Positions 56,301 through 64,000 are shown, counted from the first letter of the stretch. The stretch is DNA of 64,000 nt from Acinetobacter sp. XH1741 (GCF_041021895.1 NZ_CP157428.1:868001-932000); one strand, 5' to 3'. The notes: generated by a model from the sequence alone, not told the origin. Numbers and translations are program-made.

Positions 56301-57032
56301 CATGAAATTTTTGAACATATTGATTTTCAATGTTCAGATGACTGGGTGAGTGAAATACGCCGTCGTTTTAAAAATGATTACAGTAGCTTGTGGCAAGATC
56401 TATTCACTAAGTATCAAGAAAGTTTTCCGGAAGAACAAGAAGCCGAATATGTGCTTTATCAAGCTGTATCCCAATGGTTACAAGAAATTTTGGACACGCC
56501 GTTATATCAAGGTTTTCGCTTAAATCAGTTACAGTCAGAGCACTATTTATCAGAATGTCCTTTTTATTTGGCACTCTCAGATCGAGTATTAGCAATGAAA
56601 CGTATTCAGCAGCTTTTTGCTGAATATGGAATGGAAATGCCGGAATTATTAGAGGCTCGCTCTGCGCGGTACTTAAATGGTTCGATAGACTTGGTTTACT
56701 TTGATGGGCAGCGTTATCACATTGCTGATTATAAAAGTAATTATTTAGGTGAAGATCTTGCTGATTATAGTGTGCAAAGTATTGCACAAAGCATGTCTCT
56801 AGCCAGTTATTGGCTTCAGGCAGGCCTGTATTTGGTTGCGTTACATCGTTATTTAAAAGTCAAAATGCACAATTATGATATCGAGCGACACTTAGGTGGA
56901 GCGACGTATCTTTATTTGCGTGGTATGAATGGAGAGGTCGAGCAAGGTTACTATTATTGGCAGCCAAGTACAGAATTTGTTCTAAGACTTGATGCTATTT
57001 TGGGGTACTTTGCTGAGGATAAAATTGCATAA
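53334..57032 (+). CDS. recB: Exodeoxyribonuclease V beta subunit RecB
   Basis: This 3'-5' helicase and nuclease subunit has 1232 residues. Walker A EASAGTGKTYTL is at about 24-35, motif II LVDEFQDTNQDQDDML near 415, motif III VGDRKQAIYGFRGGD, motif V TIHQSKGLEFKIVFLLGAD and VI LWYVALTRASHRVY. The C-terminal nuclease domain has SIDLVYFDG and HIADYKSN (about 1117-1135), the D-x-K catalytic core. GAG and TAAGG precede the ATG. A 96-nt spacer with 12-bp repeats separates it from recD. Confidence 0.96.
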   Translation: MNSRVQVSYQPIIDIEFSGLHLIEASAGTGKTYTLSSLMVRIFLEKYLPRQVIATTFTRAAAAELKSRIRARLVETYRYLNAKRSLTEKEILLQAEQESDLLLQHVLKHFATRIAYACERLKLVIDQLDELFVGTLDSFSQKLLREFAFESGKIERAQITDDAKTYSRQLIHDVLREWIQSQPQTVIDALYLAGELKSVDSFVKLVEDSLNFSSAHFKLPEKPTIQFEQLVQLKQLATEIDISLLEPYYLLDGEHYKHVSGTIFRNGAFNKLFSECLPELLRVLTQSDSILVFDGSLAAQRELVFKFLGQLADQKVFKKCPAEISDGFYQHPCIQQLQKLFGALKNYAEQFDQLHIYLKAYLCVEVKKRLPQVLQNKGETTFSQQIRTLSEALKGEQGQRFAVFVQARYPLILVDEFQDTNQDQDDMLASIWRHPERYQKGCMIMVGDRKQAIYGFRGGDMLTFLNAYKDIQAKHGREYKLIHNHRSVADLVEVVDALFQRQIDFGEQVQYDPIRAGTRPHPVLVDQDQPNPHPLRWLMLKDKETEAQQVAWKIRDLLNQSHAGALFFQKDAQSQVLNEDDIAVLSRNHDGLDKVQFELERLGIRVNRPSKRSVFDCSIAQDVGALLTAILHPYDEAKVKRALISRLFAMDLKQLLQLEQTAEGLSQFMTSFDVIRELWSAQGFLVAWQQCLNQFGIWKNLVAAQSKDNERVVVNLRHLTEILSQHSEKYQGAQNLYHWYLKQLQSPLDREWELERKLSSEAGVQLMTIHQSKGLEFKIVFLLGADKPFRENNKTLNFSTQDITVPESAQTVTQRVVAIADKTYLNETELKQHEERALAEQNRLWYVALTRASHRVYALLQDTDGKSVSGLAFWKNRAEPFQHRCCSDEMILEQLPAAMHLTKQLNIVEIQAQHFPDQRFYSRGKTSFSYLAQHLRHKVGTDLLANQSNETVLAEDELDQVISVETTKAQPLSWIKSNFPRGTLAGNFLHEIFEHIDFQCSDDWVSEIRRRFKNDYSSLWQDLFTKYQESFPEEQEAEYVLYQAVSQWLQEILDTPLYQGFRLNQLQSEHYLSECPFYLALSDRVLAMKRIQQLFAEYGMEMPELLEARSARYLNGSIDLVYFDGQRYHIADYKSNYLGEDLADYSVQSIAQSMSLASYWLQAGLYLVALHRYLKVKMHNYDIERHLGGATYLYLRGMNGEVEQGYYYWQPSTEFVLRLDAILGYFAEDKIA

Positions 57033-57035
57033 AAA

Positions 57036-57128
57036 ATGCTGATAAATGATCTAATTTTAGAATTAACAAATACTTGGGGTGTGGATAAGCCTGTCTATAA
57101 CCATGTGGACAAGCGTGTGGAAAACTAG
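57036..57128 (+). CDS. Possible 30-codon leader ORF upstream of recD
   Basis: ATG 57036, three bases after the recB stop, opens 30 codons (MLINDLILELTNTW then VDKPVYN and VDKRVEN). It ends at TAG 57126-57128. The recD GTG at 57129 follows immediately in the same frame. The Shine-Dalgarno is poor, so this may not be translated. It could be a leader that couples recB to recD, or an ancestral N-terminus of recD interrupted by TAG. The 3' half is made of the 12-bp repeats. Confidence 0.25.
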   Translation: MLINDLILELTNTWGVDKPVYNHVDKRVEN

Positions 57129-57151
57129 GTGGATAAGTGTGTGGACAATCT
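57080..57151 (+). repeat. Six phased 12-bp repeats with DnaA-box-like core
   Basis: Units begin at 57080, 57092, 57104, 57116, 57128 and 57140, exactly 12 bp apart. The nine leading bases are TGTGGATAA, TGTCTATAA, TGTGGACAA, TGTGGAAAA, GGTGGATAA and TGTGGACAA. The first is a perfect DnaA box (reverse TTATCCACA), the fourth fits the relaxed TTWTNCACA, and the others are one or two bases off. The array spans the recB-recD spacer and the first codons of recD. Confidence 0.75.
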
Positions 57152-58892
57152 AAACAGCCCTGAACAAAGCGATTTAAGCTGGTTAACGACTTGGAGTACC
57201 TTTCTAAATCAAGCTCCGTTTACTGCACAGAAACAAACGCCAGAAGCGGCTAGTTTTTTACAGCAGCTTATTGAAGCAAGTTTGCAGGGTGACAGTTGTA
57301 TTGAGATTAGCCCAGAGCAAATCGAAGCACTTGGTCAACTGGTTATATCGGCTGAACAAGCGATATCTCAGGTTGCACCTTGTGTCCACGACGGGCAGGG
57401 GTTGGCATTATACCGATATTGGAATCTAGAGCAACGCCTAGCTGAACAAATTCGTCGATTAAAGCAACAACCAATTCAGCCCATTTCTTGTGAAGGATAT
57501 TTGGAGCTACTAACAGACCCGCATCAGCAAGCTGCACTACAAATGGTGACTCAGCAGAGCTTGAGTATTATTACAGGTGGGCCAGGTACGGGGAAAACCT
57601 ATACGCTTGCACGTATTATTGCGGTGCTGAGCCAAGCAATTCCTAATATTCGTGTGGCCATGGCAGCTCCGACGGGTAAAGCTGCACAGCGTATGCAAGA
57701 AGCCTTACAAAACTCGTTTAATGACCCCAAACTTCTTGAGTCGGGATTGGTGAGTGATGAATTAAGAAACCAAAGCACCCAGACTATTCATCGATTATTA
57801 GGAATGGGGCATAGCCAAACACCACGGTTTCATCAAAAACAACCTTTGCCTTACGATGTCATTGTGGTGGATGAAGCTTCTATGCTGGATTTAAATCTGG
57901 CAACGTTGTTATTTGAAGCAGTTCCTGAGTCTTGCCGAATTATTTTATTAGGTGATGCCAACCAGCTTGCTTCTGTAGATGTCGGAGCTGTACTTGCCGA
58001 TTTACAGCAAATTGATGCTTTGTCTGAAAACCGTGTTCACCTTCAAACCAGCCGCCGTTTTGCAGAAGATGCATTAATTGGACAAGTGGCACGATTTATT
58101 CAAATGCAAACTGGTCAAATGGATCATGAGCAAGTTTTGCAGCAATTTGAAGTCGATATTGTTCAGGTTTCAGAGCTGCGTTCAATACCTTTACAAACTG
58201 ATATGCCCGATGTGGTTCAGCTTGAGTATTTACCTGAAGATTCACCTATAGCATTAGAGCCTTACTATCAAAAATTAATGGTGGGCTTTCAAGGCTATGT
58301 GCACAGCCTAAAAAATTATTTACAAAATGATCGCTCACTTGAGGACATTGAAAAGATAGTAAAAGCATTTGATGACTATCGTATTTTGACAGCTGTACGT
58401 CATGGACCATTTGGCTTGCAGCAACTTAATCAATATGCAGAGCGCTGGTTACAACAGCAGCTAGGTATCGTGACTTTAGGTGGATGGTATATCGGCCGTC
58501 CAGTCATGATGACTTATAACGATTACCAGCTTGGTATTTCAAATGGTGACATTGGTTTATGTTTTGAACACAGAACCCAACCGGAACAGTTTGAAGTTTA
58601 TTTTCCAAGTTTAAATAAGTGGGTTGCTGCAAATCGGTTGCCTAAAAGTATTCAAAGTGCATTTGCTTTAACCATTCACAAATCGCAAGGTTCTGAATTT
58701 ACACATACTGCTGTTGTGCTTGATCAGGCAGCAAAGAATTTGTTAAGCCAAGAGCTGATTTATACCGCGATTACACGGGCAAAAAAAGTAGTGAGCCTTT
58801 TGGTTCATCAAGATGCGTTATTACAATCTTTTACAGTTCGGACTACCAGGAGAAGTGGTTTAGTTGAAAAAGTTAATCGCTTAGTTCGTTAA
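57129..58892 (+). CDS. recD: Exodeoxyribonuclease V alpha subunit RecD
   Basis: This 5'-3' superfamily 1B helicase subunit of RecBCD has 587 residues. Walker A GGPGTGKTYTLAR is at about 149-156, Walker B VIVVDEASMLDLNL near 245, motif III GDANQLASVDVGAVL, and motif VI TIHKSQGSEF...YTAITRAK. The start is uncertain. GTG 57129 (MDKCVDN) is at the extreme of the frame, directly after an in-frame TAG. GTG 57141 is an alternative inside the same 12-bp repeat. There is no ATG near and no clear ribosome-binding site, which may fit translational coupling. Confidence 0.93.
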   Translation: MDKCVDNLNSPEQSDLSWLTTWSTFLNQAPFTAQKQTPEAASFLQQLIEASLQGDSCIEISPEQIEALGQLVISAEQAISQVAPCVHDGQGLALYRYWNLEQRLAEQIRRLKQQPIQPISCEGYLELLTDPHQQAALQMVTQQSLSIITGGPGTGKTYTLARIIAVLSQAIPNIRVAMAAPTGKAAQRMQEALQNSFNDPKLLESGLVSDELRNQSTQTIHRLLGMGHSQTPRFHQKQPLPYDVIVVDEASMLDLNLATLLFEAVPESCRIILLGDANQLASVDVGAVLADLQQIDALSENRVHLQTSRRFAEDALIGQVARFIQMQTGQMDHEQVLQQFEVDIVQVSELRSIPLQTDMPDVVQLEYLPEDSPIALEPYYQKLMVGFQGYVHSLKNYLQNDRSLEDIEKIVKAFDDYRILTAVRHGPFGLQQLNQYAERWLQQQLGIVTLGGWYIGRPVMMTYNDYQLGISNGDIGLCFEHRTQPEQFEVYFPSLNKWVAANRLPKSIQSAFALTIHKSQGSEFTHTAVVLDQAAKNLLSQELIYTAITRAKKVVSLLVHQDALLQSFTVRTTRRSGLVEKVNRLVR

Positions 58893-59102
58893 GACAAACT
58901 TAATATTTTCGCCTTTGTAAGAAAAAGCTTACAGGGATTCGAGATATTTGCTGCTAGAGAACAGCCTAGGTTTTTGAGATTATAAACGCACAACGAGCTT
59001 GGCAAGGAATGTCGGGCAAAATCGCACAATAATAACAACTTAAGTCGAGAGACTGCGAACTTACAATGATGTAGGTGTATAAAGAGGAAACTTACAGCCG
59101 CT

Positions 59103-59140
59103 AAGCCTTGTAGTTTTGGGAGAGACTACAGGGCTTTTTT
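59103..59140 (+). terminator. Strong terminator in the gene-free interval
   Basis: AAGCCTTGTAG (59103-59113) pairs with CTACAGGGCTT (59126-59136) over 11 bp, one G-U, with a 12-nt loop and T6. It lies 210 bp after recD, so it ends either a long recBCD 3' UTR or a separate RNA. Confidence 0.85.
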
Positions 59141-59308
59141 ATATTTAGAGTTTTTAACGCCTCCAAAAACGCTAAACAAATATTCATTTATCTGACTTTA
59201 TTTGATGCTCAAATTATCAATATTCTAAGCCACTCATATTAATATATTTATTTATAATATGATTCTTAAATAAGCATTTTTCGCGTGAATTGTTAAGTTA
59301 AATGTTAT

Positions 59309-59371
59309 ACAGAACCGTACGTTATTTAGCTGTTGCAGATAAACGCTAAATATTAGACAGACCTGTACGTT
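59309..59371. repeat. Two copies of a GTACGTT-containing 15-bp motif
   Basis: ACAGAACCGTACGTT (59309-59323) and ACAGACCTGTACGTT (59357-59371) match at 13 of 15 positions and lie 48 bp apart. The core is near-palindromic (CGTACG), suiting a dimeric repressor or a shared promoter element. Confidence 0.5.
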
Positions 59372-59555
59372 TTCGCTTACATGATGATAAGAAAAATACT
59401 ACTTTTCTTCATAATTAGATATGACAAAATACATCACATAAGGAAATAGAAATAAAAACAACGGAAGTGAATAAAACAAGAAGAAAGATGCAGAAAGCAT
59501 CTCACATATAACAAGAAAAACAGAGATAAACACGATAAACAAGAACTACAGCGCC

Positions 59556-59586
59556 AAAAACCCAAGCAGAAATGCTTGGGTTTTTT
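59556..59586. terminator. Bidirectional terminator after the serine hydrolase gene
   Basis: AAAAACCCAAGCA and TGCTTGGGTTTTT form a 13-bp perfect stem around GAAA, with A and T tracts on both sides. It lies 25 bp downstream of the minus-strand stop and can also stop a plus-strand RNA from the gap. Confidence 0.92.
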
Positions 59587-59610
59587 ATTTCTTCGATTGA
59601 TTGCTTTTAT

Positions 59611-61107
59611 CTATACCAAATCTGTTTCATGTGAGTCACTACCAAATAGTGAGCGGCGTTGGTCTCTAGGAATTCGAGGACATTGGCTAGAAATTTGATA
59701 GAGCAAATTTGCTAGGGCAGGTAGGTGAGTGCCTACTACAGATTTTCCAGTGGTTAATAATGAAACGCTAATATCGCGTTCTGGGTCGGCCCAGCATAAA
59801 ATATTAGAAAAACCGAGATGACCAAAAGCTTGTCCTGTCATTGGGCCAAATAAACCCACTGGATTGCTGCCTAACATGGGTCCCAACGCATAACGCATGG
59901 GTATTAATAATGTTCGGTCAATATTTACACCTGTAGTGGGAAGCGTTGCTCTAAAAATTGTTTTCTCACTTAAAATTTGTTTGCCTTGGTAGCTTCCACC
60001 ACTTAAAAGCATTTCAAAGAAGCGTCCTGCCTGTTCGGCACTGGTATAAATGTTGCCGGCAGGGCAGATGGTATCCATAAAGCGGCTATCATTGGTGACA
60101 TCAACCGCGAGTTGTAAGCCGCCACCAAGTACATGATTGAGGTAATGGTCTGTACCTAAACGTGGATGTAAACCCGTTGCACAATTGAGAGCAGCTTCAG
60201 CACGATATTCCGGTCTAAGCCCATAGTTAAAATAAGGCATGTCCATCGGTTTCTCGATTGTCTCATGCATAAATTTGCGTAGGTCTTGTCCGGTCACCCG
60301 TTCTATGATTTCGCCCAAAATATAACCCGCGGTGACTGCATGATAGGCAAGATGATTACCTGCTGGAGAAACGGGTCTTGCGGCATATAAACGTTTTAAA
60401 ATTTCATCTTTATCAAAAAGCAGCTCTGGTGTGACATCTCCATCAACATAAGGAATACCGCCACGATGTGATAATAGATGAAAGATCGTTGCACGGCGCT
60501 TACCGTTCACTCCATATTCAGGAATATAATAACTAACGGGGTCAAGTAAATTGATTTCGCCTTGCTCATCTAAAAGATGAATTAACATGGCAGTTATCAT
60601 TTTTGATGCTGAAAATAAGCAAACGGGTGTGTCTGGTGTTGCAATGAGTGCATCTTTTTCTAGACCTGCCGGAGAGTTGCCTTGAGCATAGCCAATGCTT
60701 CGGTTTAATAAAATTTTGCCTTGTCTGCGTAGACAGAAAGTAATGAGCGGATAGTTCCCAGTTTTATATAACGACTCAATACTTTTCCAGATTTTTTGAA
60801 CCTGATGTTTATTCATTCCACCCAATTCAGCGGGCACTTCATCTTTATGGTGAATGACTGATCCAAGATCGTCCGGTACCGGACAGGTGTTGGTCGAAAA
60901 TATTTTCACACGTCCCTCGCGCTTCTTTCTTTTTATTGAAGGCCAAGTGTGCAGGGTTCGGACGCTGATGTCAGTGTCTAAAATGACAGGTAACTGAAAA
61001 CAATTTTGCAATCCATATATAGATACCTTAAAATAGGCAACTTGCTGTAGTGATGCACGGCAGTCAGTTGCGCTCAACTGATTCATATCATTTATTTTTT
61101 TAAGCAT
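59611..61107 (-). CDS. Serine hydrolase, class C beta-lactamase/esterase fold
   Basis: The frame has 498 codons. The C-terminal 400 residues are a beta-lactamase-family (esterase or DD-peptidase-like) domain. Nucleophile motif S-x-x-K is in [11 protein letters not shown] (about 166-176), followed by [13 protein letters not shown] and [19 protein letters not shown]. The latter has Tyr at the Y-x-N position with Ala third. A late HLGFSN block replaces KTG. No signal peptide is visible, so it is probably a cytoplasmic esterase. The start is doubtful. ATG 61107 lies only 14 bp from rpsO, and a good rpsO promoter falls inside this frame. A start further in, for instance GTG 60909 or ATG 60813, is likely. 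Confidence 0.78.
   Translation of the reverse strand: MLKKINDMNQLSATDCRASLQQVAYFKVSIYGLQNCFQLPVILDTDISVRTLHTWPSIKRKKREGRVKIFSTNTCPVPDDLGSVIHHKDEVPAELGGMNKHQVQKIWKSIESLYKTGNYPLITFCLRRQGKILLNRSIGYAQGNSPAGLEKDALIATPDTPVCLFSASKMITAMLIHLLDEQGEINLLDPVSYYIPEYGVNGKRRATIFHLLSHRGGIPYVDGDVTPELLFDKDEILKRLYAARPVSPAGNHLAYHAVTAGYILGEIIERVTGQDLRKFMHETIEKPMDMPYFNYGLRPEYRAEAALNCATGLHPRLGTDHYLNHVLGGGLQLAVDVTNDSRFMDTICPAGNIYTSAEQAGRFFEMLLSGGSYQGKQILSEKTIFRATLPTTGVNIDRTLLIPMRYALGPMLGSNPVGLFGPMTGQAFGHLGFSNILCWADPERDISVSLLTTGKSVVGTHLPALANLLYQISSQCPRIPRDQRRSLFGSDSHETDLV
61006..61034 (+). promoter_or_regulatory. Promoter for rpsO
   Basis: -35 TTGCAA (61006-61011), 17-bp spacer and -10 TAAAAT (61029-61034). The predicted start near 61041 gives an 80-nt leader to the rpsO ATG. 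It lies inside the annotated 5' end of the opposing hydrolase frame. Confidence 0.6.
61064..61081 (+). promoter_or_regulatory. rpsO leader hairpin, possible S15 autoregulatory site
   Basis: TCAGTTG pairs with CAACTGA around CGCT, a perfect 7-bp stem, 40 bp before the rpsO ATG. S15 represses its own translation through leader structures in several bacteria; whether this one does so is unknown. Confidence 0.35.
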
Positions 61108-61121
61108 CTCGGAGAAATCGA

Positions 61122-61391
61122 ATGGCTTTAACTAATGCAGACCGCGCAGAGATCATTGCTAAATTTGCTCGCGCTGAAAACGACACTGGTTCACCAGAAG
61201 TACAAGTAGCTTTATTGACTGCTCAAATCAATGATTTGCAAGGTCACTTTAAAGCTCACAAACACGACCACCATAGCCGTCGCGGTTTGATCCGTATGGT
61301 TAACCAACGTCGTAAATTACTTGACTACTTAAATGGTAAAGACCACGAGCGTTACACTGCTTTGATCGGTGCTTTAGGTCTACGTCGTTAA
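61122..61391 (+). CDS. rpsO: 30S ribosomal protein S15
   Basis: This 89-residue primary 16S-binding protein is full length. Features are [27 protein letters not shown] and [22 protein letters not shown] strong CGGAGA ribosome-binding site precedes ATG 61122. It is upstream of pnp, as in E. coli, with a 251-nt gap containing two hairpins. Confidence 0.97.
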
Positions 61392-61454
61392 TTCGATTTT
61401 GCTTTGTTTTCGGTTTATCGCATGTTGTTATGCTTTGTTTCTGAAAAGAAAGTT

Positions 61455-61510
61455 TCGCCTAATCTACCGTTAGGCGATTTATAGAAGGGGCGCTTGTGCG
61501 CTCCTTCTTT
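61455..61510 (+). terminator. Two hairpins between rpsO and pnp
   Basis: TCGCCTAA (61455-61462) pairs with TTAGGCGA (61470-61477). GAAGGGGCGC (61484-61493) pairs with GCGCTCCTTC (61498-61507), one G-U, with TTGT loop and TTT after. The second can act as the rpsO terminator. In E. coli, hairpins here are RNase III and RNase E processing sites that control pnp. Confidence 0.65.
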
Positions 61511-61642
61511 GCGTTTAATATTATTTAAATTTTTTGGTCTAGTGTGATGGCTTCTAAGCTTTGTCATTTATCTACCAATAGTTGTAGTCTGAATGCCAAA
61601 CCTTAGGGGTCTCACTAGAATAAAATCAGGAAAATACAATAC

Positions 61643-63736
61643 ATGTCAATGTTTAACATCGTTCGTAAAGAATTCCAATTCGGTCAGCATCAAGTCGTTT
61701 TAGAAACGGGTCGCGTTGCTCGTCAGGCAAACACAGTTTTAATTACTATGGGTGGCGTAACTGTTTTGGTTGCAGTTGTTGCTCAACCTAAAGCAAAAGC
61801 GGGTCAAGACTTTTTCCCGTTAACAGTTAACTATCAAGAAAAACAATATGCAGCTGGTCGTATCCCTGGTGGTTACGGTAAGCGTGAAGGCCGTGCTTCT
61901 GAAGCTGAAACTTTAATCTCACGTCTTATTGACCGCCCAATTCGTCCGTTGTTCCCAGAAGGTTACTTCAACGAAATTCAGGTAACAGCAACTGTTGTTT
62001 CTTCTGACAAAACTATGGATGCCGACATTGCAGCAATGCTTGGTACATCAGCAGCATTGTCTATTGCTGGTACTCCTTTCCGTGGTCCAATTGGTGGTGC
62101 ACGTGTTGGTTTAATTAATGGTGAATATGTTTTAAACCCGAATTTTGAACAACTTGCTCAGTCTGACCTTGACCTTGTGGTTGCTGGTACAGAGTCTGCT
62201 GTATTAATGGTTGAGTCTGAAGCGAAAGAACTTTCAGAAGACCAAATGCTTGGCGCTGTGCTTTTCGGTCATGACGAAATGCAAATCGCGATTCAAGCAA
62301 TTAAAGAATTTGCTGCCGCTGCTGGTGCAGTTGAGTCAACTTGGGTTGCTCCAACTAAAAATGAAGCACTTCTTGAGCAATTAAAAGCAGCTTTCGAAGC
62401 TAAAATTTCTGAAGCATATACGATTGCGGTTAAACAAGACCGTTATGCAGCACTTGATGCACTTTATGCAGAAGCTGTAGCTCAGTTCGTTCCTGAAAAT
62501 GACGAAACTGGTATTGCTGACGAAGTAAACGAATTATTTGAAGACCTTAAATACCGTACAGTACGTGACAACATCTTGTCAGGTAAGCCACGTATTGATG
62601 GTCGTGATACTAAAACTGTTCGTGGTATCGACGTACAAGTTGGCGTATTAGACCGCGCTCACGGTTCTGCATTATTTACACGTGGTGAAACTCAAGCGTT
62701 GGTAACAACAACTTTGGGTAATACTCGTGATGCACTTATGGTTGATACATTGTCAGGTACTAAAACTGACAACTTCATGTTGCACTATAACTTCCCTGCA
62801 TACTCTGTAGGTGAAACAGGTCGTGAATCTGGTCCTAAGCGTCGTGAAATTGGTCATGGTCGTTTAGCACGTCGTGGTGTTCAAGCAGTTCTTCCTGCAG
62901 CTGACCGCTTCCCGTATGTGATTCGTATTGTATCTGACATTACTGAATCTAACGGTTCATCTTCAATGGCTTCTGTATGTGGTGCATCATTATCACTTAT
63001 GGATGCAGGTGTTCCACTTAAAGCGCCAGTTGCAGGTATCGCAATGGGCTTAGTGAAAGAAGGCGAGCGTTTTGCTGTACTTTCTGACATCTTAGGTGAC
63101 GAAGACCACCTTGGCGACATGGACTTTAAAGTAGCAGGTTCTGCAAATGGTATTACTGCACTTCAAATGGACATCAAGATCGAAGGTATTACTGAAGAAA
63201 TTATGGAAGTTGCATTAAACCAAGCATTTGCTGGTCGTATGCACATCCTTAATGAAATGAACAAAGTAATTTCACGCGCTCGTCCTGAAATTTCAATGCA
63301 TGCTCCAACATTCGAAGTAATTACAATTAATCCGGATAAAATCCGTGATGTAATTGGTAAAGGTGGTGCAACAATCCGTCAAATTACTGAAGAAACTAAA
63401 GCTGCAATTGATATTGAAGATAACGGTACAGTTCGCGTATTTGGTGAAACTAAAGCTGCTGCTAAAGCTGCTATTGCAAAAATCCAAGCGATTACTGCTG
63501 AAGTTGAACCAGGTAAAATCTATGACGGTAAAGTTATCCGTATCGTAGAATTTGGTGCGTTCGTAAACATTATGCCAGGTACTGATGGTCTTCTTCACAT
63601 TTCGCAAATCTCTAATGAGCGTATTGCGAACGTAACTGATGTTCTTAAAGAAGGTCAGGAAGTTAAAGTACAAGTTGCTGATGTTGACAACCGTGGTCGT
63701 ATCAAATTGACTATGAAAGATATTGAGCAAGCATAA
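61643..63736 (+). CDS. pnp: Polyribonucleotide nucleotidyltransferase (PNPase)
   Basis: This trimeric 3'-5' phosphorolytic exoribonuclease has 697 residues. Two RNase PH domains (about 10-210 and 310-540) have [21 protein letters not shown] in the first and [17 protein letters not shown] in the second. The KH domain is at about 553-610 ([20 protein letters not shown]) and the S1 domain at about 620-690 ([18 protein letters not shown]). It is known to control mRNA decay and often its own expression. A terminator at 63750 follows. Confidence 0.97.
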   Translation: MSMFNIVRKEFQFGQHQVVLETGRVARQANTVLITMGGVTVLVAVVAQPKAKAGQDFFPLTVNYQEKQYAAGRIPGGYGKREGRASEAETLISRLIDRPIRPLFPEGYFNEIQVTATVVSSDKTMDADIAAMLGTSAALSIAGTPFRGPIGGARVGLINGEYVLNPNFEQLAQSDLDLVVAGTESAVLMVESEAKELSEDQMLGAVLFGHDEMQIAIQAIKEFAAAAGAVESTWVAPTKNEALLEQLKAAFEAKISEAYTIAVKQDRYAALDALYAEAVAQFVPENDETGIADEVNELFEDLKYRTVRDNILSGKPRIDGRDTKTVRGIDVQVGVLDRAHGSALFTRGETQALVTTTLGNTRDALMVDTLSGTKTDNFMLHYNFPAYSVGETGRESGPKRREIGHGRLARRGVQAVLPAADRFPYVIRIVSDITESNGSSSMASVCGASLSLMDAGVPLKAPVAGIAMGLVKEGERFAVLSDILGDEDHLGDMDFKVAGSANGITALQMDIKIEGITEEIMEVALNQAFAGRMHILNEMNKVISRARPEISMHAPTFEVITINPDKIRDVIGKGGATIRQITEETKAAIDIEDNGTVRVFGETKAAAKAAIAKIQAITAEVEPGKIYDGKVIRIVEFGAFVNIMPGTDGLLHISQISNERIANVTDVLKEGQEVKVQVADVDNRGRIKLTMKDIEQA

Positions 63737-63749
63737 TTGCTTAACTCAC

Positions 63750-63781
63750 TAAAAAAGTCCGCTTGATGCGGGCTTTTTTTA
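63750..63781 (+). terminator. Terminator after pnp
   Basis: AAAAAAGTCCGC and GCGGGCTTTTTTT pair (one G-U) around a TTGAT loop, with a T7 tract. Confidence 0.9.
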
Positions 63782-63820
63782 TGGCATGATGCAAGTAACA
63801 CACAAATAGATCGACGTGGT

Positions 63821-64000
63821 ATGCAGGTTTATTATTTTTATCGTCATCAAAACGATGGCTATGTTTTTTTGAGCCGAGAAAAGCACACTGAACATGTTCT
63901 AGAGTTCTTCTGGGTTGATAGTGTGAGGTCTGATGTTGTTAACCATAATGAAGAATGGCAACAAAAAATTCAGCAGCTTACTGATATAGCTATTAATGAA
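63821..64000 (+). CDS. 5' part of an unknown gene (3' truncated by window)
   Basis: ATG 63821 opens a frame with no stop to the window end, 60 codons. It begins MQVYYFYRHQNDGYVFLS and is rich in aromatic and charged residues, with no membrane segment or signal peptide. I do not recognise it. It follows the pnp terminator by about 40 bp, so it probably has its own promoter. The start is supported only by being the first ATG. Confidence 0.45.
   Translation, partial: MQVYYFYRHQNDGYVFLSREKHTEHVLEFFWVDSVRSDVVNHNEEWQQKIQQLTDIAINE

Larger units (their letters stand above)
58893..59610. other. 718-bp gene-free interval with terminators and repeats
   Basis: I see no coding frame worth calling. A small hairpin TGTAAG/CTTACA lies near 58915-58935. 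A strong plus-strand terminator is at 59103-59140. Two copies of a 15-bp motif, ACAGA-n-GTACGTT, are at 59309 and 59357. Hairpins are also seen at about 59389-59410 and 59487-59501 (GATGC/GCATC), then the terminator at 59556. TATAAA at 58981 is a possible -10 for an RNA ending at 59140, but no good -35 pairs with it. Probably one or two non-coding transcripts. Confidence 0.45.

Noticed and set aside
56407..56787. 126-residue minus-strand ORF in recB
   Set aside because: Antisense to the RecB nuclease domain, which is clearly the coding strand.
57080..57151. Origin of replication or CRISPR array
   Set aside because: Units are 12 bp without spacers, so not CRISPR. There is no dnaA, dnaN or gidA neighbourhood and no AT-rich 13-mers in order, so not oriC.
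58975..59140. 6S RNA, tmRNA or RNase P RNA in the recD gap
   Set aside because: None of the conserved landmarks I know for these RNAs is present, although a terminator is.
63293..63730. 145-residue minus-strand ORF
   Set aside because: It lies opposite the KH-S1 end of pnp, with a Phe/Asn/Ser-rich composition typical of reverse reading of a highly expressed gene.

Overview
The window is a 64-kb stretch of an AT-rich gammaproteobacterial chromosome that I assign to Acinetobacter, probably the A. calcoaceticus-baumannii complex. The assignment rests on protein sequences and gene order: a two-domain PPK2 polyphosphate:AMP phosphotransferase, the yqgE-ruvX pair, pilB-pilC-pilD-coaE, a fused MrpAB antiporter and the ubiE-ubiJ-ubiB cluster. 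It is mostly core genome. I see no insertion sequence, prophage, integrase or CRISPR array.

Layout. 1-5 kb: the end of an unknown gene, a basic protein with a possible cysteine-peptidase domain, uvrC, an acyl-CoA thioesterase behind a perfect 14-bp palindrome, and pgsA. 4.7-6.2 kb: a two-gene alkylation-repair operon (AraC-HTH/methyltransferase fusion plus AlkB). 6.2-11 kb: a small RNA candidate with its own promoter and terminator, an IclR regulator, and an AaeB/AaeX/AaeA-like efflux operon. 11-22 kb: ruvX, yqgE, recN, a TPR-glycosyltransferase, ppnP, rlmB, an EamA transporter, coaE, pilD, pilC and pilB. 22-29 kb: tpiA, secG, tRNA-Leu, two identical initiator tRNAs, rimP, nusA, infB and rbfA. 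29-35 kb: the Mrp Na+/H+ antiporter operon on the minus strand. 35.7-39.4 kb: an SMC/RecF-like ATPase and a UvrD-like helicase downstream of hisIE. 39.6-45.9 kb: a small zinc-ribbon protein, a VOC protein, a flavin monooxygenase, ubiB, ubiJ, ubiE and an all-helical protein. 46-49.6 kb: PPK2, a citrate-type MFS symporter and a small membrane-associated protein. 49.7-58.9 kb: recC, recB and recD. 58.9-59.6 kb: a gene-free stretch with terminators and a repeated motif. 59.6-64 kb: a serine hydrolase, rpsO, pnp and the start of an unknown gene.

DNA repair is heavily represented (uvrC, Ada-like methyltransferase, alkB, ruvX, recN, recBCD, and the helicase/ATPase pair). Translation and RNA metabolism form two blocks that are joined in E. 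coli and Pseudomonas but lie 32 kb apart here, with no truB between them.

The observations I rate highest are: six phased 12-bp repeats resembling DnaA boxes at the recD start, with an in-frame mini-ORF ending immediately before recD; the roughly 90-nt small RNA locus at 6228-6319; the helicase/ATPase pair, whose ATPase carries Gln where the Walker-B catalytic Glu is expected; and the structured, gene-free interval at 58.9-59.6 kb. None is proven to be a new system. Each carries a test that could support or refute it.
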